DNA of 64,000 nt, from assembly GCA_965221555.1 (NCBI GenBank), contig OZ244895.1, positions 2,232,001 to 2,296,000 on the forward strand, read 5' to 3'. Under the pieces are notes generated by a model. That model made no database searches. It saw only the letters and a program-made list of their open reading frames with translations, and was not told the origin of the DNA. The DNA comes from JAJEAD01 sp965221555 (GTDB lineage: Bacteria > Pseudomonadota > Gammaproteobacteria > HK1). How positions within the stretch are numbered: the first letter of the stretch is position 1; every line of letters starts with the position of its first letter. Made by a program: the position numbers and the translations under genes. Shown here piece after piece: positions 1-8,607 of this stretch.

Positions 1-555
1 GAGCACTCGACCGAAGGGCGAGCGCACTATGAACGCGCTCGCAAGGAAGCAGACCGCGAACACGAGCAGGGCGGCGTTGTACTTCACGTCCGGGTTCACC
101 AGCGCCGCCGGAAGGTGCCCGGAGAGAACGAAGCCCTGGTCGCCGAAGGTGATCCGGTTGAAGTAGAGAATCGCGAGGTAGCAGGCCTGACCGAACATCA
201 TGGTCACGATGAGGAAGGACACTCCGCTCGTGCGCAGCGCGAACGCGCCGAACGCCAGCGCGAGGCCGAGCGCGCTCGCAACCCCCAGCGCGAATCCCGT
301 GAGCGCGCCCAGGCCGAGGTAGTAGATGCCAAGACCCGCGCCGTACATTCCCGCCGCGAAGAACATCGCGTGGCCCAGGCTCATCAGGCCGGTGTAGCCG
401 AAGAGCAGGTTGTAGCCGACCGCATAGGTCGCGAGCACCATGATGCGCGCGAGGTTGGTGTGGTGGTAGGCGCCGAGGAAGAACTGCGCCGCGAAGAGCG
501 CGAACAGTATTCCAAGGTGCAGCGCCAGCACCCGTGCGCGTGGTCCGCGAATCAA
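1..555 (-). CDS. livM: Branched-chain amino acid/amide ABC transporter permease, LivM type (partial, runs off the left edge)
   Basis: This is the second membrane permease of a LivFGHM-type importer. The first 185 residues are visible and the gene leaves the window. Translation gives hydrophobic helices and the LivM signature around residues 52-65 (FGYTGLMSLGHAMF), followed by further membrane segments. The likely start is TTG at 555, which overlaps the livH stop (TTGA). GTG eight codons further in is an alternative. The gene continues the operon livK-like, livH, livM, all read leftward. The ATPase genes would lie outside the window. The substrate could be branched-chain amino acids, amides or urea, and cannot be told from this part. 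Confidence 0.85.
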   Translation of the reverse strand, partial: MIRGPRARVLALHLGILFALFAAQFFLGAYHHTNLARIMVLATYAVGYNLLFGYTGLMSLGHAMFFAAGMYGAGLGIYYLGLGALTGFALGVASALGLALAFGAFALRTSGVSFLIVTMMFGQACYLAILYFNRITFGDQGFVLSGHLPAALVNPDVKYNAALLVFAVCFLASAFIVRSPFGRVL

Positions 556-1430
556 GGACGCGCCCCGAAGAGGCCGTTCGGGCGCACCACGAGCACCAGC
601 GCCACCAGCAGCGTGGCGAGGATCTTCGCGAGCGTGGGCGAGAAGAACATCGAGACCATCCCGTCGCCGATGCCGATCACGAACGCGGCGACGACGGTTC
701 CGCGCAGGCTGCCGAGCCCGCCGATGATCACCACGATGAATGAGAGCAGCAGCGGGTCGAGGCCCATCAGGTAGTGGGCCTGCTGGATGGGGACGATGAG
801 AACCCCGGCCACCGCCGCGAGCATGGCGCCGGCCGCGAACACGCCGGTGTACACCAGGCGCACCGGCACCCCGTGGGCGAGGGCCATCTCCGCATCCTGT
901 TGCGTTGCGCGCATGTAGAGCCCGATCCGGCTGCGGGCGAGCACCGCCCAGGTGCCGAGCAGCAGCAGGGCGGAGGCGCCGATGACCACGAGCTTGTAGC
1001 CGGAGTAGCCGAACCAGGGGAACGTCACCCGGAAGTAGATGGGCGCTTCCACCGGCCTCGCATCCGGGCCGTAGCCGCTGAGCACCGCCTGCTGCAACAC
1101 GTAGAGCAGGCCGATAGTCGCGACGATGGTGCTCTCCGGGTGGTAGTTCACCCGGCGAAGCACGAGCCAGTCGGTCGCGACCGCGAGCCCCCCCACCACC
1201 AGCGGTGCGCACACCAGCGCGAGCAGGAACCCGCCGATCGGGGAGCCTCCGGCGAGCGAGGCGCAGAACCATGCGATCACGGCGCCCAGCATGTAGAACT
1301 CGCCGTGCGCAACGTTGACGATGCGCATCACCCCAAAGACCAGCGACAGCCCGAGCGCGGTGACCGCCAGCACGCAGGCGGTCACCGTGCCTTCGAGGAG
1401 CGCCAGCAGCAGGTGCGGGCCGAAGCTCAC
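552..1430 (-). CDS. livH: Branched-chain amino acid/amide ABC transporter permease, LivH type
   Basis: Inner-membrane permease of about 292 residues with roughly eight hydrophobic helices. The family motif RIVNVAHGEFYMLGA lies at about residues 36-50. The GTG at 1430 is chosen as start because it overlaps the stop of the binding-protein gene (GTGA) and gives the usual family length. A longer reading to 1547 would add a basic, unconserved extension overlapping the upstream gene. It pairs with the LivM-type permease that follows with an overlap. Together they form the translocation pore of a high-affinity importer fed by the Tat-exported binding protein at 1427-2773. Confidence 0.88.
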   Translation of the reverse strand: MSFGPHLLLALLEGTVTACVLAVTALGLSLVFGVMRIVNVAHGEFYMLGAVIAWFCASLAGGSPIGGFLLALVCAPLVVGGLAVATDWLVLRRVNYHPESTIVATIGLLYVLQQAVLSGYGPDARPVEAPIYFRVTFPWFGYSGYKLVVIGASALLLLGTWAVLARSRIGLYMRATQQDAEMALAHGVPVRLVYTGVFAAGAMLAAVAGVLIVPIQQAHYLMGLDPLLLSFIVVIIGGLGSLRGTVVAAFVIGIGDGMVSMFFSPTLAKILATLLVALVLVVRPNGLFGARP

Positions 1431-2773
1431 AGGGGCAAGGAGGTGTAGTCCGCCTCCGCGTCGTACTTGCCGTCTTCCACGGACGTGGTGTGCACCACCT
1501 CGAGCTTTCCGTCCCGGACTTCGGAGATGAACTGTCGTCCGTAGCACTGGTGGAGCGCGCCGTTGAACTCCTTGTAGCCCTGCGGGTGGCCGATCCCTTC
1601 ATTGAAGGCGCGGAAGCCCTCCAGCGTCTCCACGAGCGCCGCAACGTCGGCGGGGCGGCGGCGACGGTAGCCACTCTGCTCGACCGCCTGCTTGATGACG
1701 TAGAGCGTTTCCCAGCAGCCGAACATGTGCGAGTTGGCGGAGACATCCTTCGGATCGTCGACACTCGCTCCGTCGGCGTTGATGCCGACCCGCTCCCGGT
1801 AGTGGCGGTTGGCCGCGGTGTCGAGTCCGTCCGCGTAGCGCGGCATCCCCTCCCACAGGTACGTGCCTTCGAGGAAGGAGAGGCCCGGACTCGCGATGTC
1901 CACGCCCTCCAGCGAGTCGATGAAGCCGAATATCTGCGGGCGCTTCGAGCCGAAGTGCTCCCCCATCTCCTTGACGAAGGTCAGTACGCCGGGACCGACC
2001 ATGACGTGGTAGAGCACCTCGGTGTCGGCCGGGATCTGAGGAAAGTACTTGGTGAACGAGGACTCGGTGGGCGGGATCGCGACCTTCGCCGCGACGCTGC
2101 CTCCCCGCGCCTCGAGCGCGGCGCTGAAGTAGTCGCGGTGGTCGTAGCCGAAGGCGTAGTCGGGAAACATCATGGCCACGCGCCGGCCGAGGTTGTCCGT
2201 GACCCACGGGGCCATCGCCTGCACCTGGGCGCGCACGTCGGTGATGCCGGGCTGGAACACGTAGCGGTTGAGCGAGCCCGAAGCGACGTGGTAGCCCTCG
2301 CTCACCACGAAGTAGGGGATCTTCAACTCGCCCGCGCGCGGAGCGGAGCCGATCACGACATGGGAGAAGAGGGGGCCGTAGACGAAGTCGACTTCGTGCG
2401 CGGTGGCGAGCTTCTCCACCACCTCCGCCCCGCGCTTGGGATCGGTGCCGTCGTCCTCCGCCACCAGCTCCACCGGTCGGCCCGCGATGCCGCCGTTCTC
2501 GTTGAGGTAGGCCGCGGCGGCGTTCGCGGTCCGCTCGTACCAGCGCCCGTACGTGGCGCCGATGCCGGTGCGGTGCACCTGGAAGCCGATGCGGATGGGC
2601 TCGTCGCTGCCCGCGGCCCACGCGCTGCTCGAGACGGGTGTGGTGGCGAGCGTCGCCGCGCCTGCGGTCGCCGCCGCTCCCGCGCCGAGCGCCCCGGCCT
2701 TGAGCAGGCCGCGTCGCGTCAGTCGGGTTCGTTCGCCGAGGCCCGATACGGTGTTTTCGGTCTCTGCGGTCAT
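1427..2773 (-). CDS. ABC transporter substrate-binding protein, LivK/amide family, Tat-exported
   Basis: Periplasmic ligand-binding protein (448 aa) of the type 1 periplasmic-binding fold, feeding the LivH/LivM permeases downstream. A twin-arginine signal (TRRGLLKAG, residues 19-27) precedes a hydrophobic Ala-rich stretch, so Tat export is expected. The mature protein begins near EPIRIGFQVHRTG and contains the family's ENGGIAGRPVELV segment. It is longer than classical LivK (about 370 aa) and closer to the amide- or urea-binding subgroup. The ligand is not identifiable. First gene of the operon; an ATG start with GGAGG-like bases upstream. Its 5' side faces 300 bp of non-coding DNA that carries a degenerate copy of the dispersed repeat. 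Confidence 0.85.
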   Translation of the reverse strand: MTAETENTVSGLGERTRLTRRGLLKAGALGAGAAATAGAATLATTPVSSSAWAAGSDEPIRIGFQVHRTGIGATYGRWYERTANAAAAYLNENGGIAGRPVELVAEDDGTDPKRGAEVVEKLATAHEVDFVYGPLFSHVVIGSAPRAGELKIPYFVVSEGYHVASGSLNRYVFQPGITDVRAQVQAMAPWVTDNLGRRVAMMFPDYAFGYDHRDYFSAALEARGGSVAAKVAIPPTESSFTKYFPQIPADTEVLYHVMVGPGVLTFVKEMGEHFGSKRPQIFGFIDSLEGVDIASPGLSFLEGTYLWEGMPRYADGLDTAANRHYRERVGINADGASVDDPKDVSANSHMFGCWETLYVIKQAVEQSGYRRRRPADVAALVETLEGFRAFNEGIGHPQGYKEFNGALHQCYGRQFISEVRDGKLEVVHTTSVEDGKYDAEADYTSLPL

Positions 2774-2943
2774 GACCTCTCCTCCTGGTGAAGACTCGTG
2801 TCCACGCGAAGAGTGGCCGGAGTATTTGGCGCCTCTCCGCCGTCCCCCGGTCTATAGCATGCTCGGGAGGAGTCGGTCCACGCCGCCTCTCCTGCTGGCG
2901 CTCGCGTGAACCGGTCGAATCGAGTGACGCCGCCCCCGCCGAG

Positions 2944-3072
2944 GTGTTTCACGATTCTCGGACACTTCGGGCGACCGGATGCCGAGACAGGGGACGAGCC
3001 GGGAAGTCTGTGGGTGTCCGCGGATGGGGGCCGCGATCCGGAACCGCTCGTGACCCCGAGCTCTTCGGCGGG
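2944..3072 (-). repeat. Degenerate copy of the dispersed ~180-bp repeat (inverted), in the 2774-3073 intergenic gap
   Basis: The stretch starting TGTTTCACGATTCTCGGACA, followed by CTTCGGGCG, GATGCCG and GGGG-GA blocks, lines up by eye with the inverted form of the full copies at 9581 and 46370. The right half is too diverged to delimit. The rest of the 2774-3073 gap shows no gene; a 60-codon reading at 2770-2952 is rejected. Confidence 0.4.
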
Positions 3073-3073
3073 C

Positions 3074-4498
3074 TCAGGCCGCGACCGGGGTCGAGAGCAG
3101 CCAGAGACCGAAGAGCGTGTAGAGGACCATCAACACGGTGAGCGGGAGCTGGCTCAGTATCTCCGCCCTTCGCCCGCCCGCCGCTTCGCCGGCGAGCGCG
3201 TGCAGGACGAGGACCGCGACCACGTGCGCGGCCACGATCGCGCTCACCTGCGCGTACCAGATCGCTTCCACCGATGCGTGGTGGGTCAGGAACGATGCGG
3301 TGACCTGAAAGTCTCTGCCTCCGAGCAGGTTCCAGCCCCACGCCATCGGGTCGGAAAGCGCCCGGTACGCGTATTGCACGTCGACGAGGAAGGAGGGCAG
3401 ATAGTGGGCGAAGTGGTAGCCGAATGCGATCGGAATGATCGACACCACGAAGCGGCGCAGCGCCGCCCCCGGTGGTTTCCCCGCCCATCGCGCGCCCGCC
3501 AGGGTGCACAACGCGAAGGCGGCAAGCAGGCCGGCGGACGCGGCGAACAGGCCGAAGGTGTTCCAGGCGACGAGCGCGGTGCGCCCGGGGTGCTCCAGGG
3601 GGTTGAAGCCACCCAGATCGAGCCACCAGAAAGTGCGTGAAAGCCCGTCGAAGGAGACCGTGGCGAGCGCGCACAGCACGAATACGAGGCCCGCCGCGGG
3701 CAGCTCGCCCATGCCGGGAAGCCCGGAGCCGGGGAGCGCGAGGGTGACTCGTCTCCGGGCCTTCTCGCCGCTGATGCGCAAGGGGGCGAGCGCGCTCACC
3801 ATACGGAAGAAGCACGAGAAGAGCTCGGCCTCTCGGGTCCATGTCCCATGGCCGAAGAGCACCATGCCGGTGACCGTCAAGAGGGAGTAGCCGGTGACCG
3901 CCAGGGCCAGAATCGCGGGATCTCGCGGGGCCGGGAACACGAGCTCGAACCAGGCGAAGAGCAACAGCAGCAACACCGCCGGCCACCGTCCGAGCGCGCG
4001 GGGCCAGGGGAGCGGGGGAGCGGGGTGGTCGGAGCCGCGAAGGAGCCGGTTGACCAGCGACGCGATGGGCCGCCAGGGATCGAGGTACGGCCATACGTGG
4101 CCGAACACGGCGTGGACGAAGGTGAGGCCGACCCAGAGCAGCGTCCACGTCGCCAGAGGCAGGGGATTCGCGAGGGGGTCGCGACTTCCGGCGAGCCCCG
4201 CCGCGATGAGCGTCACGAGCAGCATCGCGGCGGCCACGTTCGTGCCCCGCAGGCCCCGGAGTGCGGGTATGGCCGTCCACCGGAGGGATTCCAGCGCCTG
4301 GCGCAGCGCGGCGCCGCGAAACCACGACACCACGAGAAAGGACACCGCTACCGCCGCCGTTCCCCCGATGAGAAAGAGTCCAGTCGGCAGCAGCATGACG
4401 AAGCCGCGCTCTCCGGCATGAGCGTACGCGGCGGGGGCGCTCGCCAGGGCCGGCGCGGCGAGCGCCGCCGCAAGGGACATGGATGGCTTTTTCGGCAT
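3074..4498 (-). CDS. Polytopic inner-membrane protein of unknown function
   Basis: About 474 residues with a signal-like N-terminus (SLAAALAAPALASAPAAYAHA) followed by HAGERGFVMLLPTG and some ten to twelve predicted membrane segments. It resembles proteins often labelled fenitrothion hydrolase (FedB-like) in databases, but that name rests on memory of the family and no catalytic residues are evident, so no activity is assigned. Start choice is uncertain: ATG at 4498 or 4480 both give a plausible signal segment, and an upstream ATG at 4537 adds a non-hydrophobic leader. It is divergent from the DUF1330 gene, with under 100 bp between them to hold both promoters. Confidence 0.7.
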   Translation of the reverse strand: MPKKPSMSLAAALAAPALASAPAAYAHAGERGFVMLLPTGLFLIGGTAAVAVSFLVVSWFRGAALRQALESLRWTAIPALRGLRGTNVAAAMLLVTLIAAGLAGSRDPLANPLPLATWTLLWVGLTFVHAVFGHVWPYLDPWRPIASLVNRLLRGSDHPAPPLPWPRALGRWPAVLLLLLFAWFELVFPAPRDPAILALAVTGYSLLTVTGMVLFGHGTWTREAELFSCFFRMVSALAPLRISGEKARRRVTLALPGSGLPGMGELPAAGLVFVLCALATVSFDGLSRTFWWLDLGGFNPLEHPGRTALVAWNTFGLFAASAGLLAAFALCTLAGARWAGKPPGAALRRFVVSIIPIAFGYHFAHYLPSFLVDVQYAYRALSDPMAWGWNLLGGRDFQVTASFLTHHASVEAIWYAQVSAIVAAHVVAVLVLHALAGEAAGGRRAEILSQLPLTVLMVLYTLFGLWLLSTPVAA

Positions 4499-4593
4499 CC
4501 TGCTAGTATGCGCGCCCATACGAGCGCCCGTTCGCATCCCCCACCCCGAAGTCGCTCATTACCCCTGCGGTTCCAGACGAGGAGTAGAAGCTG

Positions 4594-4881
4594 ATGGCCG
4601 CCTACATGATCGCCCGTATCCGGGTTACCGATCCGACACAGTACGAAGAGTACAAGAAGCTCTCTCCGGGTGCGGTCGCCGCTTTCGGAGGCGAGTTCAT
4701 CGTGCGCGGAGGCGAGAGTGAGACTTTCGAGGGACCCGAGGAGACGCGCCGCCTGGTAGTGGTGCGCTTCGAGTCCATGGAAAAGGCCCGCGCCTTCTAC
4801 CACTCCGAGCAGTACCGGGCGGCGAAGGCGAAGCGAGAGGGCGCGGCGGAAGCGCAGTTCGTGCTCGTCGACGGCGCCTGA
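4594..4881 (+). CDS. DUF1330 domain protein
   Basis: Small soluble protein (95 aa) of the DUF1330 family, a ferredoxin-like dimeric alpha/beta-barrel fold. The start MAAYMIARIRVTDPTQYEEY and the segments VVVRFESMEKARAFYHSEQY and AEAQFVLVDG are typical of the family. Function is unknown; relatives are often near catabolic genes. A clear ribosome site (GAGGAG, nine bases before ATG) supports this start. It is transcribed away from the membrane-protein gene and about 90 bp before the ATP-grasp operon. Confidence 0.88.
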   Translation: MAAYMIARIRVTDPTQYEEYKKLSPGAVAAFGGEFIVRGGESETFEGPEETRRLVVVRFESMEKARAFYHSEQYRAAKAKREGAAEAQFVLVDGA

Positions 4882-4970
4882 TCCCCGGACCCCGGAATGG
4901 CGCGCTTGCGATACTCGGAGTCCACGGTGCGTCCTTTGACCCGCGCTTTGCGGTTGAAGGGGAGCCCCTC

Positions 4971-6470
4971 GTGACGGACACCGGGAGCGAGGGTGCTCGG
5001 CGCCTCTTCGGCGCCTATCAGGCGAACCCGGCTTTTTACGACGAAATGTTCGACGAGGCGGGGGCTCCGCGACCTCATTGCCGCGTGCTCTGGGAAACTC
5101 TCGACGCGATGCCCCGGGCCGAGATCGCGGCCATGCAGGAGCGTGCGGAACGCTCCTTCCTGCACGAGGGGGTCACTTTTGCGGTGTACGGGGAAGAGGG
5201 GGCGCACGAACGGATCATCCCCATCGATTTCCTGCCCCGAATCCTGAACGCGCGCGAATGGGAGCATCTCGATCGGGGTCTGCGCCAGCGTCTTGAGGCG
5301 CTCAATCTCTTCCTCGCCGATGTCTATGGCCCCGCGCGGGTACTGAGCGACGGGGTCGTGCCCGTCGACCTCGTGCGCGGCTGTCCGCAGTACCGAATGG
5401 AAATGCGCGGCATCGAGGTGCCGCACGGCACCTATGTAGCGGTGTGCGGTACCGATCTGGTGCGAACCCACGGTGGGTTCATGGTGCTCGAAGACAACCT
5501 GCGGGTGCCGTCCGGCGTCTCCTACATGCTCGCGAACCGGCGTGCGGTCAAGACCAGTCTGCGAAACCTCTTCCGCCGCTATCCGGTGCGGGGAATCGAG
5601 CACTATGGCCAGCTTCTGCGGCAGACGCTCGCCGAGCTCGCGCCGCCGGGGGTGAGCGACCCTTGCGTCGTTCTGCTCACGCCCGGGGTGTACAACTCGG
5701 CCTTCTACGAGCACATGTTTCTGGCTCGGGAGATGGGAGTGGAGCTGGTCGAGGGCGGCGATCTGGTGGTGCACAACGGCTTCGTGTACATGCGCACCAC
5801 CAGCGGACTGAAACGCGTTGACGTCGTGTATCGGCGCATCGACGACGACTTCATCGATCCTCTCGCGTTTCGTTCGGATTCCCAGCTCGGAGTCCCCGGC
5901 CTCTTCCACAGCTACCAGTTGGGTCGGGTCACGATCGCAAACGCTCCGGGGACCGGGGTGGCCGACGACAAGAGCGTCTACTCCTACGTTCCGGACATCA
6001 TCCGCTACTACCTCGGGGAGGAGCCGATCCTGTCCAATGTGGAGACGCACCTGTGTCGAGATCCGAAGGGACTCGAGTACACCCTGGACAACCTCGAGCG
6101 ACTGGTGGTCAAGATGGTCGGCGAGTCGGGTGGCTACGGAATGCTGGTGGGCCCCCATTCCACCGCGGCGGAACGCGACGACTACGCGAAGCAGATACGG
6201 GCGGATCCGGCGAACTTCATTTCTCAACCGACTCTCGACCTCTCCTGCGCTCCCTGTCTTTCCGAAGAGGGTGCGGCTCCGCGCCATGTCGATCTCCGCC
6301 CCTTCATTCTGCGCGGGCGTGAGACCCGGCTCGTGCCCGGAGCGTTCTGCCGGGTTGCCCTTCGCCCCGGATCTCTGGTCGTCAACTCGAGCCAGGGCGG
6401 CGGCGGCAAGGACCTCTGGGTCCTGGCGGACCGGGATGGACCGGAAGGACAGGGAGAGCGCGCCACATGA
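4971..6470 (+). CDS. Circularly permuted ATP-grasp protein (DUF404/DUF407, COG2308)
   Basis: Soluble ATP-dependent ligase-like protein (499 aa). Recognisable blocks include IIPIDFLPRIL near residue 80 and VEPHG-type GTYVAVCGTDLVR followed by GGFMVLEDNLRVPSG, characteristic of the family. The GTG start has GGGGAG six bases upstream. It begins a three-gene set with the alpha-E and transglutaminase-like proteins, a combination conserved across many bacteria and proposed from genome context to make and process a peptide-like product. That role is inference from published comparative genomics; the substrates are unknown. A 188-bp gap follows before the alpha-E gene, with no gene seen in it. Confidence 0.92.
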   Translation: MTDTGSEGARRLFGAYQANPAFYDEMFDEAGAPRPHCRVLWETLDAMPRAEIAAMQERAERSFLHEGVTFAVYGEEGAHERIIPIDFLPRILNAREWEHLDRGLRQRLEALNLFLADVYGPARVLSDGVVPVDLVRGCPQYRMEMRGIEVPHGTYVAVCGTDLVRTHGGFMVLEDNLRVPSGVSYMLANRRAVKTSLRNLFRRYPVRGIEHYGQLLRQTLAELAPPGVSDPCVVLLTPGVYNSAFYEHMFLAREMGVELVEGGDLVVHNGFVYMRTTSGLKRVDVVYRRIDDDFIDPLAFRSDSQLGVPGLFHSYQLGRVTIANAPGTGVADDKSVYSYVPDIIRYYLGEEPILSNVETHLCRDPKGLEYTLDNLERLVVKMVGESGGYGMLVGPHSTAAERDDYAKQIRADPANFISQPTLDLSCAPCLSEEGAAPRHVDLRPFILRGRETRLVPGAFCRVALRPGSLVVNSSQGGGGKDLWVLADRDGPEGQGERAT

Positions 6471-6658
6471 TGGCGCCGGTTCTCGCGCGGCCACCCGGGA
6501 ACGGACTCGTCCCCGGTGGGCTTGCCTCTCGCGGGCGCGTTGCGCCGATGCGTCGGGAAGTGGGGGACTGCGGGCGCGCCGCGTACCGCTCGTCGGGAAG
6601 GTCGCTCCTTCGTCCGCCGATTCGCGCTGGCGCCGAGTGACGGAAGGGTCCGGATAGC

Positions 6659-7645
6659 ATGCTCTCACGCAATGCGCAGGGCCTTTACTGGATGAGCCGC
6701 TACCTGGAGCGCGCCGAACAGGGGTGCCGCCTCCTTGCGGACCAGCTTCAGTCTCTGGAGGACCGGCCCATCGAAGAGATCGAACGAGGCTGGCTGCGCA
6801 TCTACGCGGGGCTCGGCCGGGTCCCCCTGGTCGGAGAGTTGACGTCGGGAACGGGCAACGAGAGCTTCATGCTCGCCGACGCCTATACGCTTACCGACGA
6901 GCTGAGCTTCGAGACGCGGAACCCCGATGCGATTCGCTCCTGCGTCGCGGCCGCCCGCGAGAATGCGCGCCAGGTCAGAAACGCGATCGGACAGGACATG
7001 TGGGGCCGCCTCAACGTCGCCTATCTCGGATTGCGTGATGTGCGCATCGAGCACATCTGGGCCCAACAGCCGCGAGAGTTCTATCTGCGCACTGAGGATG
7101 CTCTGCGCATGATCTCGGGCATCGCCGACAGCACCATGTACCGCGACCATGGCTGGCACTTCCTGGAACTGGGACGTTTCGTGGAGCGCGCCCAGCTCGT
7201 GGCGGCGCTGGTGGACGCCCAGCTTTCGCTGTTTCCCACCCGGGAGGCGCACTCGGAGTCCGAATGGGGATCGCTGCTGGGAATCTGCCAGGCGCAGGCC
7301 TCGTTCCGGCGCCTGCACTCCCTTCAGTACCGTCCCTCGCAGGTGGTCGACTTCCTGGTGTCCGATCCGCGCCTGTCCCATTCGATCCGCTACGCGCTTG
7401 AACGGATCGCGGAGCAGTTGCACTCGGTGTTGGAGGGGCGGATCTCCGACTCCGCGCTCGCCGCGCAACGCCGGGTGGGACGTATCGCGGCCCGCCTGGA
7501 CTTCGACTGGCCCTACCGCGATCCGCGGGACGATGCGGCGACCCGGACGGTGCTGGGGGAGATCCGTAACGAGTGCCGTTCGCTCCACGCAGACATCGAG
7601 AGCGCTTGTTTCAGCTACACGATCGAGGATTCGCCGGGCCCGTGA
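6659..7645 (+). CDS. Alpha-E domain protein (DUF403, COG2307)
   Basis: All-helical alpha-E protein (328 aa), begins MLSRNAQGLYWMSRYLERAE, which is the family signature. Conserved segments include DNPRN-type ETRNPDAIRSCVAAARENAR near residue 85 and the WHFLELGRFVERA block. It is the middle member of the ATP-grasp/alpha-E/transglutaminase set. Its stop overlaps the next start (GTGA at 7642), which implies translational coupling. Biochemical function is not established; a structural or ligase-partner role is inferred from context only. Confidence 0.92.
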   Translation: MLSRNAQGLYWMSRYLERAEQGCRLLADQLQSLEDRPIEEIERGWLRIYAGLGRVPLVGELTSGTGNESFMLADAYTLTDELSFETRNPDAIRSCVAAARENARQVRNAIGQDMWGRLNVAYLGLRDVRIEHIWAQQPREFYLRTEDALRMISGIADSTMYRDHGWHFLELGRFVERAQLVAALVDAQLSLFPTREAHSESEWGSLLGICQAQASFRRLHSLQYRPSQVVDFLVSDPRLSHSIRYALERIAEQLHSVLEGRISDSALAAQRRVGRIAARLDFDWPYRDPRDDAATRTVLGEIRNECRSLHADIESACFSYTIEDSPGP

Positions 7646-8607
7646 GCTCCCCCGGGGAACGTCGTCTCGAAGTCGAGCATCTCTCCGCGTTCCAGTACGC
7701 CCTGCCGGTGCGCGGAAGCGTCATGCTGCTCAGACTGCGCCCGCGCGAGGAGATGGGACAGCGCCTGCTCCGTTTCGACCTCGATATCGATCCCCGGGCC
7801 GATCCGAGCGCCGCGATCGACGCCTTTGACAACGTGTGCCACATGGTCAACGTTCACCGCGAGCACGATCGTTCCTCGGTGCGGTCCCGGTCCCACGTGG
7901 TCACGGCCCCGGCGCCGAAGCTGCCGCAAAGCATGGAACCCGACGCCTGGGATGAATTGATCCGCCTCGCGAACCCGGTGCGTTACTGGGAGTTCCTGAA
8001 CCCCAGTCGCTTCGTTCGTTACGGTCCGATGCTCGATTCATTTGCCAGTACCTGCAACATCGGGATTTGCCCGGATCCTCTTGCCACCCTTCTCGAGACG
8101 GGTCGAGCGCTGCGCGCCGCGTTCACCTACGTGCCGGGGAGCACCGAGGTGGACTCGCCCATGGAGAAGATTCTCGAGACCCGGCGCGGGGTGTGTCAGG
8201 ACTATACTCACGTCATGCTTGCGCTCGGACGATCGTGGGGCATCCCCAGCCGCTATGTGTCGGGGTACCTGCACCTGGAGGGGATGCCGGGGGAGCAGAT
8301 CCCGGAAGGCGCCAGCCACGCCTGGGCGGAGTTCCTGCTGCCCGAAATCGGCTGGCTCGGGATCGATCCCACCAACGACTGCATCGCCGACCACCGCCAC
8401 GTTCGGGTAGCGGTGGGCCGCGACTACGCGGATGCCGCGCCCACGCGCGGCACCCTCTTCGGCGGAGGTCAGGCGGGGCTGGAGGTCCGGGTCAGGGTCG
8501 CGGAGTCGGGAGAGCCGGCCGTGTCGGGCGAAGGACGCACGGAGCCGGCGAACCTGATGCGCATGGGGCCGGGATCGGGGACTGCGGCCCGGGGCGCGGA
8601 TCAGTGA
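7642..8607 (+). CDS. Bacterial transglutaminase-like cysteine protease/ligase (COG1305)
   Basis: About 321 aa with the bacterial transglutaminase-like N-terminal beta region (residues 8-90) followed by the catalytic domain. The Cys-His-Asp triad is visible: Cys185 in RRGVCQDYTH, His226 in ASHAWAEF and Asp242 in GIDPTND. GTG at 7642 is chosen because it overlaps the alpha-E stop; an earlier in-frame ATG at 7573 would run into that gene. The last 45 residues (Gly- and Glu-rich) lie past the conserved fold. No signal peptide is seen, so it is cytoplasmic. Probably a peptidase or transamidating partner of the ATP-grasp protein. Confidence 0.92.
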   Translation: MSSPGERRLEVEHLSAFQYALPVRGSVMLLRLRPREEMGQRLLRFDLDIDPRADPSAAIDAFDNVCHMVNVHREHDRSSVRSRSHVVTAPAPKLPQSMEPDAWDELIRLANPVRYWEFLNPSRFVRYGPMLDSFASTCNIGICPDPLATLLETGRALRAAFTYVPGSTEVDSPMEKILETRRGVCQDYTHVMLALGRSWGIPSRYVSGYLHLEGMPGEQIPEGASHAWAEFLLPEIGWLGIDPTNDCIADHRHVRVAVGRDYADAAPTRGTLFGGGQAGLEVRVRVAESGEPAVSGEGRTEPANLMRMGPGSGTAARGADQ